A stretch of 64,000 nucleotides of DNA, from contig NZ_JAAXCM010000023.1 of assembly GCF_019734885.1 (NCBI RefSeq), positions 128,586-192,585 of the forward strand, in the 5' to 3' direction. Both the position numbers and the translations under genes were made by a program. Source of the DNA: Pseudocoprococcus catus. GTDB taxonomy: Bacteria > Bacillota > Clostridia > Lachnospirales > Lachnospiraceae. Under the pieces are notes generated by a model. The model ran no database searches. It was given only the letters and a program-made list of their open reading frames with translations, and was not told where the DNA came from. Below, piece after piece: positions 8,346-17,829 of the stretch; positions within the stretch are counted from its first letter, which is position 1, and each line of letters opens with the position of its first letter.

Positions 8346-8771
8346 CTAATTAAGCAATGTTTCAATATAATTTCCCAAAGAGTTAATCTGACTTTTTAGC
8401 CAGCCAATCACTCCTTCTTGATCATAAATCTGATTTTCCAATCTTGTGATTTCATCCATAATCGCATCTACGGCTTGATCAGTTTCATCATAATATGTTT
8501 GATAACAAGGTTTAAGCTGTTCCTCAGCAATTCCTTCATACTCTTCTTTATTAGATCCTTTCCAACTGCTACATGAAAGTTTTTGCGTAATGTCAAATTT
8601 CTCCGACTCTATATTGAGTTTATAAGTCTGCAGTTTCTGTTTTGCACCTTCCAAACGCTCAATTTTCTTTTCTAATCCCTGAATTTCATTTTGACACTCT
8701 GAAATCCTATAGTTTGCTTGATTAATTTCATATTTTGCAGATGAAATAGCAGCTTGATTTTTATTTGCCAT
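8346..8771 (-). CDS. DUF5082-like T7SS helper (Lap2-like)
   Basis: 141 residues with two long coiled-coil helices (~10-55 and ~95-138) around a turn containing SSWKGSNKEEY, a W-x-G-like motif as in WXG100 proteins. It resembles DUF5082 proteins such as YwqH, encoded next to Bacillus LXG toxins. The ATG follows GGGAGGTGTGATTC. It precedes the Lap1-like gene by 16 bp, so these two and the nuclease make a standard helper-helper-toxin set. It is paralogous to the protein encoded at 12041-12475, and both end in a xxGxxxTLLN/TKLLN tail. Confidence 0.8.
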   Translation of the reverse strand: MANKNQAAISSAKYEINQANYRISECQNEIQGLEKKIERLEGAKQKLQTYKLNIESEKFDITQKLSCSSWKGSNKEEYEGIAEEQLKPCYQTYYDETDQAVDAIMDEITRLENQIYDQEGVIGWLKSQINSLGNYIETLLN

Positions 8772-8804
8772 GAATCACACCTCCCTGTCCAGAAAGCAAA
8801 AGTT

Positions 8805-9101
8805 TTATGACTCATTTTCTATTTTTAATAATCCATCCAAATGTTCTTTTAAACTTTTTTGCATTCTGAAATCATCTTCATCTTGAAACCCTTTTTGAAT
8901 TACTTCTTCAATATCCTCGTGGTTTAGATATAACACGTTTTCTCCAATCAAGCCTTCTGGATAAGTACAAGCAACATAATCAAAATATTTTTGCTCTCCC
9001 TTGAAAATTGCTACAACACCTCTTCCAATCAAAACAAGCTTTTTTACACTTCCTTTTACAATAATTACAGAACCTAATGGTAAAAACTTTTCTTCTTTCA
9101 T
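8805..9101 (-). CDS. DUF4176 protein of the T7SS effector cluster
   Basis: 98 residues from ATG 9101 (AGAGG ten bases ahead); in-frame ATGs at 9110 and 9119 are alternatives. It has the family pattern LPLGSVIIVKGSVKKLVLIGR, then FDYVACTYPEGLIG and LNHEDIEEVIQKGF. DUF4176 proteins are beta-rich, cytoplasmic and regularly found in T7SS loci of Firmicutes. Their biochemical role is not established. A second copy lies at 17830-18126, one for each effector set, which suggests a cassette-specific accessory role such as chaperoning. That is inference. Confidence 0.8.
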   Translation of the reverse strand: MKEEKFLPLGSVIIVKGSVKKLVLIGRGVVAIFKGEQKYFDYVACTYPEGLIGENVLYLNHEDIEEVIQKGFQDEDDFRMQKSLKEHLDGLLKIENES

Positions 9102-9147
9102 TGCATTCATACCTCTCATATTTAAAATAAAACAGAACGTTTCTTAA

Positions 9148-9708
9148 TTATTTAGAAAATTTCATTCGCATTAAAGTTATTCCTTCATCAAGTAAACTCA
9201 TATCATTCGCATGTGACACATCATATTCTCCAATTTTTTCGTTAATGTCTGTCAATGTAACCATAAGTGTATCAATTTTCTCTGGAACTTGAAACTCGAT
9301 GGAATAACTGAATAAATCATCTACTTTACTAAGTTCATCTACGATATTCTCATAAATGTCAGTATAACTTTCTTTATATAAGTTTAATTGTTTCTGCTGT
9401 CTTTCTAACACATCTTGTTTAATAATTGCTGTATTTGACTCCTCAAGTTCCATAAATCCTAGTACGTATTTAGAATAATTTTCTTGGAATAGATCTAGAA
9501 GAGCTTCTATCTCTGTTTTTATTGGCATATGAATATTTTTTATGTTATCTTTTAATTTTGTACCAGCTTCACCTTGCAATTCGTTTGTATCTCCTAAAAC
9601 TTCCAGAGTTTTTCCAACCTCTTGTAGCTCTTCTTTCCAACGCTCAATTTGTTCCTGCGATTTAAGCTGTAAGCTTAAAATTTCTTCCATTCTAAGATAA
9701 TATCCCAC
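9148..9708 (-). CDS. Stand-alone LXG domain with no toxin domain
   Basis: 186 residues, starting with GTG at 9708 six bases after GAGGGGG; an out-of-frame ATG overlaps the GTG. The sequence aligns along its length with the LXG domain of the nuclease at 6183-8015: MGYYLRMEEIL/MGYHVKIEELL, LQGEAGTKLK/IQGETGKSIQ, IHMPI/VHIPV and IGEYDVSHANDMSLLD/IGDYEETHQNDTQNMD. It stops where the toxin domain would begin. No remnant of a toxin sequence follows before the next gene. It sits between the lipase and DUF4176 genes, so it may act as a secretion adaptor for the lipase. It could also be a decayed toxin. Confidence 0.85.
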   Translation of the reverse strand: MGYYLRMEEILSLQLKSQEQIERWKEELQEVGKTLEVLGDTNELQGEAGTKLKDNIKNIHMPIKTEIEALLDLFQENYSKYVLGFMELEESNTAIIKQDVLERQQKQLNLYKESYTDIYENIVDELSKVDDLFSYSIEFQVPEKIDTLMVTLTDINEKIGEYDVSHANDMSLLDEGITLMRMKFSK

Positions 9709-9723
9709 ATTCTTCCCCCTCTC

Positions 9724-11133
9724 TTATAATATATCTTTTTCTTTAAGAAGCATAAGTTTTCCCGCTTCTCTATAAGAGTCTGCACTTGCTATAAGAAATG
9801 TTTTATACATTTTCATCAAATGATCCAGGTTCTGATATGTTTCTGTCATATTGTTAAGAGATATAAGTTTACTTTCCATATCCAAATGCCCATAAGTACT
9901 TGTAATCCTCCCCGCTTTCTTTTTGAAATCATTTACTTGTCTAAAATATGGATTTTTAAATAGTGCAATAAAATCCACACCTGCTGCCGCCCATTTAGAA
10001 ATTCCTCTTTCAATGGAATCCCAAATTTCCATTCCTATATGGACGCCATTTTGAAATGTATCTATAAAGTACTTGCATACTTTCTTTCCAAATTCCTTTG
10101 TATTTTCGGATTCTTTTGCCAAAAGAAAAAGATTTATTAAGAAGATTCCATCTACAGCCAAATTCCGTACTACTCCAGGGGCTTCATTTTCTATTTTTCT
10201 TATGACTACACCAACCGTTTTTGCAAAGTCATCCATCTTACCATTTTGGAAAAATTCTGTATCGTGTTCCATCATCCAGCGCCAGACAAAACCGGTATCA
10301 TGTTTTTGAAACAGAGCGCCATCTGTCAATTTTTCCAAATCATATATTTCATAAACCCTATCGTCTGTTCGTATAGATTGGAACATTTCATCTGGCATTT
10401 GATTAAGTAAATTTCCGATAAAAGACCATTGATAGTGTTTCACATGGGAAGCCATATTATCAATTTCTAAAGCATGTGACAAAAGATATTCATCGGAGTA
10501 TCCTGGTCCGTCCAAATTGTAAATCGTTCCCACTTTGTTCTGCATGTTTGCAGGCACTGTAATTCCAGCATGCTGTGACAGATTTCCACCTAGAGAATGC
10601 CCCGAAAAATCAAATGTTGTATAATTATCCCCATATTTTTTATTCATATCTTTCACAAAGTTCTGTGCTGCTTTCTGCTGTTCCGTTAAAATATTATTGA
10701 ATAAAGCGATATCTGCATTGATCCAGTCTTGACGTAGCTGATGCGTAGTGTCACTTTCACTTCCTCGGAAACCGAATATCGACTGACCTTCTCCACAATC
10801 AATCATACATCCATAAAATCCCGAATTTGCATTATCATCTTTTACTTCCACGATCTCCCACTGTGCATATTCTGAATTTTTTATCTCCTCTATAAATGCC
10901 TTTGCTTCCTCGAAACGCATCTGCTCGTATTCACTCAATTTTGTCGTTTTGGGATCTTTATTTCCATATACTCGATTAATATATTGTTTTTTTATACTAG
11001 GTGACACTCTAAAAATATTTTCCAACGTTGCTGAACCGTATCTATCTACCGCGTCCTTTATATCATCATTTTCAATATTCATATATGCTATCTGTGAAGC
11101 CACAAGTGCATCTTTATCTGTTGTCGAACCCAT
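9724..11133 (-). CDS. Lipase-like T7SS effector with C-terminal Lap-like helical domain
   Basis: 469 residues from ATG 11133 (AAGGAAGG eight bases ahead). The N-terminal two thirds is an alpha/beta-hydrolase of the Mbeg1/lipase_3 type, with nucleophile elbow FSGHSLGGNLSQHAG (Ser about residue 200), preceded by GFRGSESDTTHQLRQDW. There is no signal peptide. The last ~75 residues are helical and carry TETYQNLDHLMKMYKTFL, which matches LETYQTLSELFGSYKTLL of the Lap1-like protein at 8075-8329 (10 of 18 identical). The known parallel is S. aureus TslA, a T7SS lipase with its targeting part at the C-terminus. Likely substrate is membrane lipid of target cells (inference). Confidence 0.82.
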   Translation of the reverse strand: MGSTTDKDALVASQIAYMNIENDDIKDAVDRYGSATLENIFRVSPSIKKQYINRVYGNKDPKTTKLSEYEQMRFEEAKAFIEEIKNSEYAQWEIVEVKDDNANSGFYGCMIDCGEGQSIFGFRGSESDTTHQLRQDWINADIALFNNILTEQQKAAQNFVKDMNKKYGDNYTTFDFSGHSLGGNLSQHAGITVPANMQNKVGTIYNLDGPGYSDEYLLSHALEIDNMASHVKHYQWSFIGNLLNQMPDEMFQSIRTDDRVYEIYDLEKLTDGALFQKHDTGFVWRWMMEHDTEFFQNGKMDDFAKTVGVVIRKIENEAPGVVRNLAVDGIFLINLFLLAKESENTKEFGKKVCKYFIDTFQNGVHIGMEIWDSIERGISKWAAAGVDFIALFKNPYFRQVNDFKKKAGRITSTYGHLDMESKLISLNNMTETYQNLDHLMKMYKTFLIASADSYREAGKLMLLKEKDIL

Positions 11134-11149
11134 ATACAACGCCTTCCTT

Positions 11150-11986
11150 TTATTTATATTTTTCCTGCTCTTTTCCCTGTTTTGCTGCTTTGAACACCTC
11201 TAAAGAATCATCAAATACCTTTGAACCACTCCGCATAATCGTTCCAAAATAAGGCTGCTCTTCAATAGCTTTGTCTAAACGACTTCCTCCATTTCTAGGT
11301 GCACTTGTCTCCAATACTTTTTCTGCCTGCCGAAAGTTCTTTTTGTCTAGGTAATAAATATAAAGTAGTGCTTCCCCACCCAGCTTCTCTCGAAACAATT
11401 CCTCGTACATTTTATACTCCTCTTCATCGGTCTTATCCATCATTGTCGTAGCATCTATATAAATACGTATAGCCCCCAAGGTTCTTTCATCCGGATTACC
11501 TGCATAATTACGTAGATTAACGTAGTTTTCCCAATTGGAGACTTCTTCTACAGGCATATTTTGCCATTTTTCCCACTCATCTTCTTGTGACCAGATACGT
11601 CCTTGGATATAGTATCTTTTCGCCACTTGTGAAATCACTTTTTCTGTTTTTTTCTCCATCTGCTTTGCTAACAGACGTTCCACATACCCATCTCCAAGAG
11701 GGCCTACTTCTAGTCCAAAATCTTCTGTATAAAAATAGCTTCCTTCAAATGGATGTTTTGGATCACTTTTTGCAATACATGTTGCATAAATTGCTCCATT
11801 ATCTGATGGTAACAGTTTAGGTTGATTCCAAGACAGTACTTCAAATTCTTCTCCGTATTTTTCCTGTAAATGACTCTCTATCGCTTTTGTTATAACTTCT
11901 TTTTTCGTATCCATTCCACATCCTCCCAACATCATGATTAAGAAAAGACTCACTAATAGTGCTGATTTATATCCTCCTCTTTTCAA
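11150..11986 (-). CDS. Lipoprotein, candidate immunity protein to the adjacent lipase
   Basis: 278 residues, with a TTG start at 11986 eight bases after AGGAGG. The signal peptide (~1-22) ends in the lipobox MLGGC, so the mature protein is anchored outside the membrane by Cys23 or so. The rest is charged and soluble, with no family I recognise. It is 16 bp upstream of the lipase gene. In S. aureus the TslA lipase is neutralised by lipoproteins (TilA) at the cell surface. The layout here suggests the same role, although I see no sequence likeness that proves it. An alternative is a surface accessory factor of the T7SS. Confidence 0.75.
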   Translation of the reverse strand: MKRGGYKSALLVSLFLIMMLGGCGMDTKKEVITKAIESHLQEKYGEEFEVLSWNQPKLLPSDNGAIYATCIAKSDPKHPFEGSYFYTEDFGLEVGPLGDGYVERLLAKQMEKKTEKVISQVAKRYYIQGRIWSQEDEWEKWQNMPVEEVSNWENYVNLRNYAGNPDERTLGAIRIYIDATTMMDKTDEEEYKMYEELFREKLGGEALLYIYYLDKKNFRQAEKVLETSAPRNGGSRLDKAIEEQPYFGTIMRSGSKVFDDSLEVFKAAKQGKEQEKYK

Positions 11987-12040
11987 ACCGATTCCCTCCT
12001 ATCTGTGGCACTTTTCTAATGAATAGTTACACGGCTTTTG

Positions 12041-12475
12041 CTAATTTAGTAGTTTTGTAAGCCAATTATCCAAATCATTAAGTACCATCTTCAATTGTCC
12101 AATGATGCCTTCATGCTCATATCGTTTGTTCTCCAATTGTGTAATTTCATCATTCAATGCATCTTGTAAGCTATCTACATCCTGTTTGAAAGCATCACAA
12201 TCTTCCAATACTTTTATTACTTCCCCATCAAAAGACTCTCTATTGCTTCCACACCATGTAAAATAATTCATAGATTCAATAGTTCCCGCCATGTTACTGA
12301 TTGTCGTACCTATTTCTTCCTTTTTTGCACTTACTGCATCCCTTACACTTTTAAGTCTTTCAATTTTTTCTTCTAAACTTTCGATAGTTATTCTGTTATC
12401 TGCTATTTGCGCATTACATTTTGATATTCTTTGCTTACATTCAGCAATTTCTACCCCATTTTTATCCTTATCCAT
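12041..12475 (-). CDS. DUF5082-like T7SS helper for the lipase cassette
   Basis: 144 residues from ATG 12475 (GGGAGAATTTT ahead); the frame is open to 12637 within essC but without a start signal. It has coiled-coil helices (~8-55, ~95-140) around a turn with YFTWCGSNRESFDGE, a W-x-G-type motif. It is clearly related to the 141-residue helper at 8346-8771 (YEHEGIIGQLK against YDQEGVIGWLK). It lies 10 bp after essC and 54 bp before the lipoprotein gene, so it probably serves the lipase cassette as the Lap2-type partner. Confidence 0.78.
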   Translation of the reverse strand: MDKDKNGVEIAECKQRISKCNAQIADNRITIESLEEKIERLKSVRDAVSAKKEEIGTTISNMAGTIESMNYFTWCGSNRESFDGEVIKVLEDCDAFKQDVDSLQDALNDEITQLENKRYEHEGIIGQLKMVLNDLDNWLTKLLN

Positions 12476-12485
12476 AAAATTCTCC

Positions 12486-15400
12486 CTAATATTTTGGAAC
12501 CCGCACTTTAACATAAGCTCCATTATGGAACAATAAACCATCTTTAAACTGTGGAAGTTCCTTGGCTGAATTAATCGGGAACATTGTTGTTGTTCCCTGA
12601 TTTCCAAGAAGTAAACCTTCTGTTGTGTTTTTCGCAAATTTCGTCACTTCGTCAAATCCTTTCATCTTTCCGGAATGTGCAGTCAAAATGATACTGATAC
12701 CAACACCTGCTGCCTCATTCAGAATAGGAGCCAAAGTTATCGCCTGTGTTTTGGTCAATTCCACAAAATTATCCCAATCGTCTACAATCAAGCTAAACGG
12801 CTGCAATTCCCGGCAGATTTCCTTTGGATTTAACGTCGGATCCATTTCTAATGATTCCTTGACTTTTTGATTTCTTTCTGTGATCTCTGCCTTGAGTGCA
12901 TCTATGAGCAGTGGCACCATTGCCTGATTTTCTATATAAACAACTTTTTCTGATGTTTTATAGGAATAAAGTTCCATAGCTTTGGAATCTACCAGATAGA
13001 TTTTTCCTTTTCCTAGCATCTGATCGAGAATGACCTTCAATACGTTTGTCTTACCTCTTGCTGCTTCACCAAGAATCGTAAATGGTGTATTTCCAAGCTG
13101 GAATCCGCAGGCACACACAGCTTCTTTTTCGAGTCCAACATAAATATCCTGCTCTGTATGAGGATATTCTTTCATATCTGCAAAGAACAAGTTTTCTGGA
13201 AGAACCGGAATTCTTGGAGCTTGTTCACCTGGATACAGAGCATCAATATTCTGTATCAATTCTTTAATTTTATCCTTATATTCCAATTCTGTTTCAAACT
13301 TGACCATGCTGTAAAGCTGCATTACACTTATCATATTGTCATATTTCAAAAGAGCTCGTCCTTTTGTTTCTGATTGTTTATAAGTGCTTCTTCCAACAAT
13401 TAAATTTACATCTGACTCATCAAACAGATATCCCGCCACTTTGTTTTTAAAATTGTTGTAGGTAGAATATTTCATGCCATTGCTTCTGGTAGCAGTTGCA
13501 ATCACAAAAATCCCAAGTCCATAACCATCACGGGAAATCTTTTGGAAAAATTCTTCAGCCTCATATCCAAGTTCTTTTACTACATCAAAATTGTCAATCA
13601 CAAGAACAATTGCTTTCATTTTCTCTGCAGAAACCTGATTGTAAACTTCAAAATTCTGTACTACTTCATCTGCCAGTTTTTTCTTTCTCTCTCTGATTTC
13701 TTTCTGCAAAATCCCCATTAACTTCTGGAATCTTTCCGAGTCATCAAATACAATATAATCTGCCACATGAGAAAGTTTGTTTAATGGCATCAGACCACTG
13801 TTTCCGAAATCCAAAATATAAAAATTCAAATCCTGCACGCTATTCTGCATAGCCAAGGACAAAACCGCAGTTGTCAAAAAGACGGTTTTCCCATATCCTG
13901 CTGAAGCAATATACAGCAAATTCCCATCTTTGATAAAATCAACATCATATGGAATCTGTTCCTGTTTTTCCGGAATATCAATGAGTCCCATAGCAATTTT
14001 CATGTTCAATTCTTTTGGGGTTGCACGAATCAGTTCCTGTGGGCTTACAAGTTGTTCCGGTAGTGGTGGAAGCCAAGGTTTTTTCACCTCTTTTACATCT
14101 TGTGTTTCATAATACTCGTGAATATAGCGTACTACTGCGTCCAACTGCGTTTTTACTACTTTGTTGTTTTCTTTCGTATCACTTAAATCTTGATTTACCA
14201 ATTCCCCTTGTCCGATTTCATTGAGTACATAAACCCGGTCATCGACTTTTTCTTTCTGTTCTTCTTCATTATAAGCAGCTCCACTCCACGCAGATTGGAA
14301 CAATTCATAGATTTCATTATTACCCACTTGCAGATAGGCACGTCCAGGCAGCGTAATGTTTGCTGCATCTGCCGTTTTTAAAATTTCTTTACTGTCTGCT
14401 TCGTTCTGTACTTTAAGTGCCAACTTAAATTTTGAGTTTGACCAAATCTGATCATCTACTACACCTGTAGGTTTCTGAGTTGCCAAAATCAAGTGTACAC
14501 CAAGGCTTCGTCCAATACGGGCAGCAGATACCAGCTCTGACATGAATTCCGGCTGTTCCTTTTTTAATTCAGCGAATTCATCACTGATCAGGAATAAATG
14601 TGGAAGAGGTTCTTCTGCCTCTCCATTTTTAAATAACTTATTATAGTTATTGATATGGTTCACATCATATTGATTAAAGATACTTTGTCTTCTTGCTAGT
14701 TCACTTTTGATAGATGCCAACGCACGCATACTCTGGGAACCATCCAAGTTCGTAATCGTCCCCAATAAATGTGGAAGGGCTGTAAACATCTTAGACATAC
14801 CGCCTCCCTTATAGTCAATCAAAAGGAAGGCAACCTCATAAGGATTGAAATTTACAGCAAGTGAAAGAATATACGATTGTAAGATTTCTGATTTTCCGGA
14901 ACCTGTTGTACCTGCAACCAGACCATGCGGTCCATGAGCTTTCTCATGAAGATTCAAATACACATAATCTCCGGCTGCTCTTGCACCAAGCGGTACTGCC
15001 AATGATTTTGAAGAATTATTTTTTCTCCATCTTTCTTCAATCCGAAGTTGTGATGGTCGTTCCACCTGATACATTTGGAAGAAAGTAATACTGTTCGGTA
15101 TCTGTGCACTAATCCCCTGCATGTGTTCTAGCACACCCAGATTTCTTCCAAGCCACTCTAAAGGAATTTCCTGCATATTATGAAGCCTGAACTTTTCCTG
15201 CTTTTCTTCCCGTTCATCAATCAGCAGAAGTCCATCTTCTGAGTTTTTCAGCATTGCAATAGTTCCTATATTTTCTGGCAGATTTGCCCTTAAATGAGAG
15301 GTATAAATGATAGAAAATCCTAAATTATACCCTTCCTTTTCCAAATACTCCATGATGGAATGATCCATAATCCATTTTGGCTCATCAATCAGAAAGAGAA

Positions 15401-16652
15401 AGTGTGGTAGAAAAGTACTCTCTTTTTTGCTTTCCTCTTCTTTTTGCTTCCTGTCTTTTAAAATCTGATATAGACTTCCTAAAATCTGATCTCTTTTGTT
15501 TTCTGAATTGATCATTGCAACGCTGTTTACCGTATGGATTTTAAAATGCGGATACCAGCGCATCCACTGGAAATCTTCCTGATAAGCTTCATCATAGATT
15601 GCAATAATTTCCAAATCATGATAACTGTGAAAGAACGTGAGCTGGCAAATGAGTGCCTTTATTTGCTCATGTATTACACTTTTTTCTCCTACCAGGCCAA
15701 GATGAGCCTTTTTCAAATCGATAACTACCGGTTTTTCAATGACAGAAAATTCTTTTTGAATCGCTTTTGCCTCATCTTCCAATATATCTGGTTTCGTTTT
15801 TAATTCATCAAGTTTCAGCTGAATTTGAAGCTGTGGATGTGTTTTTTCTACTCCCAATGATACTTTTAGAAAATCTTCGTCATTATAATTTCGCTCATAA
15901 ATTCTAGGGCTGTATTCTTCAATCATATTCCGGATTTCAGATACAGACGGATAATTATATTCATAGGCTTCTTTTTCTTTACAATAGGCATGATAGATTT
16001 CTTTTCGTTTCCGCAATAGATACTGCTTATAGGTTTTTTCTCTCAGAATTTTGTTTTCTTTTAATTCTTTCTTATCACTGAAAAAACGCATAATGGAAAC
16101 AACTAAAGACATCCCCGTACCGGCAACCGCCATCACTACAAATAATCCACGCTTCATAATCACACTAATTGCAATGGTAATGCAAATCATAATCACAGGT
16201 GGCAATATTAGCTGAACAAGTCCGCCTTTTTTACGATCCATCAATTCTTTTGGCTTCTCTAATTGAATTTTTTCTTCCTGTACTCTTTTGATAATTCTTG
16301 GAGAACGTTTATACTTCGGAAAGCCTTCAAACGGGACTCTGGAATCTTTCATAACAGGAAGTTGCGTATGTATTTCAGAAATATTCCCTTCTATAAGAAT
16401 TACATTTTCCAACAAAATAACAGAAATATCTCCAATTGTTAAAACATCTCCATTTTCCAGTAACACCTTGTCTTGCTGTATCACCTTATCATTTATAAGC
16501 AAAACATCTTCCGTTTTTTTATGAATAGAAATTTCTTTTCCTTTTACAATAATATCGACCTTACACTGTGGAAAAACGATATCTGTTTTCCTTGAACCTA
16601 TAGTAAAGTAATCGGGACGAAATAATCTTATTCTTCCTGTTTCCATTTTCAT
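12486..16652 (-). CDS. essC: T7SS membrane ATPase EssC/YukB
   Basis: 1388 residues, the motor of the secretion system. It has an N-terminal FHA-like region (~1-100), two membrane helices (~145-185), then three FtsK/SpoIIIE-type ATPase domains with Walker A motifs GTTGSGKS (~580), SAGYGKT (~920) and GEAARGKT (~1197). D1 has a good Walker B (FLLIDYKGGG, LFLISDEFAEL); D2 and D3 are more divergent, as is usual. The start overlaps the essB stop (ATGA), which suggests coupling. Its length fits the family (~1300-1500). It recognises LXG/WXG100 substrates and energises export. Confidence 0.96.
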   Translation of the reverse strand: MKMETGRIRLFRPDYFTIGSRKTDIVFPQCKVDIIVKGKEISIHKKTEDVLLINDKVIQQDKVLLENGDVLTIGDISVILLENVILIEGNISEIHTQLPVMKDSRVPFEGFPKYKRSPRIIKRVQEEKIQLEKPKELMDRKKGGLVQLILPPVIMICITIAISVIMKRGLFVVMAVAGTGMSLVVSIMRFFSDKKELKENKILREKTYKQYLLRKRKEIYHAYCKEKEAYEYNYPSVSEIRNMIEEYSPRIYERNYNDEDFLKVSLGVEKTHPQLQIQLKLDELKTKPDILEDEAKAIQKEFSVIEKPVVIDLKKAHLGLVGEKSVIHEQIKALICQLTFFHSYHDLEIIAIYDEAYQEDFQWMRWYPHFKIHTVNSVAMINSENKRDQILGSLYQILKDRKQKEEESKKESTFLPHFLFLIDEPKWIMDHSIMEYLEKEGYNLGFSIIYTSHLRANLPENIGTIAMLKNSEDGLLLIDEREEKQEKFRLHNMQEIPLEWLGRNLGVLEHMQGISAQIPNSITFFQMYQVERPSQLRIEERWRKNNSSKSLAVPLGARAAGDYVYLNLHEKAHGPHGLVAGTTGSGKSEILQSYILSLAVNFNPYEVAFLLIDYKGGGMSKMFTALPHLLGTITNLDGSQSMRALASIKSELARRQSIFNQYDVNHINNYNKLFKNGEAEEPLPHLFLISDEFAELKKEQPEFMSELVSAARIGRSLGVHLILATQKPTGVVDDQIWSNSKFKLALKVQNEADSKEILKTADAANITLPGRAYLQVGNNEIYELFQSAWSGAAYNEEEQKEKVDDRVYVLNEIGQGELVNQDLSDTKENNKVVKTQLDAVVRYIHEYYETQDVKEVKKPWLPPLPEQLVSPQELIRATPKELNMKIAMGLIDIPEKQEQIPYDVDFIKDGNLLYIASAGYGKTVFLTTAVLSLAMQNSVQDLNFYILDFGNSGLMPLNKLSHVADYIVFDDSERFQKLMGILQKEIRERKKKLADEVVQNFEVYNQVSAEKMKAIVLVIDNFDVVKELGYEAEEFFQKISRDGYGLGIFVIATATRSNGMKYSTYNNFKNKVAGYLFDESDVNLIVGRSTYKQSETKGRALLKYDNMISVMQLYSMVKFETELEYKDKIKELIQNIDALYPGEQAPRIPVLPENLFFADMKEYPHTEQDIYVGLEKEAVCACGFQLGNTPFTILGEAARGKTNVLKVILDQMLGKGKIYLVDSKAMELYSYKTSEKVVYIENQAMVPLLIDALKAEITERNQKVKESLEMDPTLNPKEICRELQPFSLIVDDWDNFVELTKTQAITLAPILNEAAGVGISIILTAHSGKMKGFDEVTKFAKNTTEGLLLGNQGTTTMFPINSAKELPQFKDGLLFHNGAYVKVRVPKY

Positions 16653-17818
16653 TCTCCATCCCCCTCAGTATCCCCTGTAGTTATATCTTCATAGTTATTT
16701 TGATCTTCCGTTTCATATTTTTCCATCAGGGGTTCCATTTTCTTTGTAATTTCATTCAGCTTATCGGATTTTTCTGCACCTGTTAATTCTGTATTTTCTT
16801 CTGTTATTGCTTTTTCTTTCATATATGCATATAAAAGTAATTGATCATCTGAAAGTCGTAGTGCAATATCAGCAGCCTGTTCTGTATCGCTTCTTCCCAG
16901 ATAAATCCAGTAATCTAATTTCGACTCTGTATCATTCAATGTCATTTTAGCTAAAATATTATCTTTTTGCTCTTGTGTAAGATTTTCGCTACGGACATAT
17001 GCATTCGCAAGCATAAATTTCTGTGGGGCTGTCATGTTCTGCACCTTGACATTTCTCATACAGTCTATACATGTAACATAATCAGACTGAACATATGCAT
17101 CACTAAGCTCTATAACGGCTCTTTGATAAGGTTCTTTTGCTATGCGGTCATATCCTATGTATCCAACTGTCCCAAACAATACGAACCCGAGAACTGCTGC
17201 TGTTACTTTTAATGTTGTCACCTTGTTTTTTGGTATCAGAACTTTCTTCTCTCTACGGTCTTTCTTAATTCGTTCATACTCTTCACAAAGTATCTTTTGT
17301 ATGTCTTCTACCGTGGTTCCTGACTGTACTTGTCCTAACACCCCTTCTTTCCCTAAAAGCTGCATACCTCCCTGCAGATAATCCTCAAATGTATATTTAT
17401 TCTGTAAAGCATATCCAATAATTGCTTTATAGGCATTTAAGAACTGTTTCTCTCGGTCTGTACTTGCAGACAAAACATCTCTGCTTTTCGCTTTCACACT
17501 TCCATGAAGATCATAAAACAGATTTTGGGGCTGCAAAGAAAAAGAATATTTTTCTATGTATTTTTTAAGATTTCCAATATCATCTAAAACTAAAAGGATA
17601 TCAGGAAGGTCTTCTTTTCGAATCTCCATGAACGGTCTTCGGTTTTCTAAATCATATGTAATTTCTAATTCTTCGCTCTTTTCCTCTATATGCGACTGTA
17701 AAAATCCATGTTCCGGATAGGTGATCCATTGATATTCAAATGCATCTTTTGCTATAACTTCTGATTTTTTAATAACTTCTTTTATTACTGTATCTTCCAT
17801 AACCTTCCTCACCTTCAA
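16649..17818 (-). CDS. essB: T7SS protein EssB/YukC
   Basis: 389 residues (or 383 from the second ATG at 17800). The N-terminal half is the cytoplasmic pseudokinase-like domain, with one membrane helix at ~205-227 (TTLKVTAAVLGFVLFGTVGY). An outer domain (~235-345) has short helical repeats, and the tail is acidic. The arrangement and length match YukC/EssB, a core membrane component that contacts EssC. It overlaps essC by four bases and follows the DUF4176 gene by 11 bp. Confidence 0.9.
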   Translation of the reverse strand: MKVRKVMEDTVIKEVIKKSEVIAKDAFEYQWITYPEHGFLQSHIEEKSEELEITYDLENRRPFMEIRKEDLPDILLVLDDIGNLKKYIEKYSFSLQPQNLFYDLHGSVKAKSRDVLSASTDREKQFLNAYKAIIGYALQNKYTFEDYLQGGMQLLGKEGVLGQVQSGTTVEDIQKILCEEYERIKKDRREKKVLIPKNKVTTLKVTAAVLGFVLFGTVGYIGYDRIAKEPYQRAVIELSDAYVQSDYVTCIDCMRNVKVQNMTAPQKFMLANAYVRSENLTQEQKDNILAKMTLNDTESKLDYWIYLGRSDTEQAADIALRLSDDQLLLYAYMKEKAITEENTELTGAEKSDKLNEITKKMEPLMEKYETEDQNNYEDITTGDTEGDGE

Positions 17819-17829
17819 GTAAAATAATT

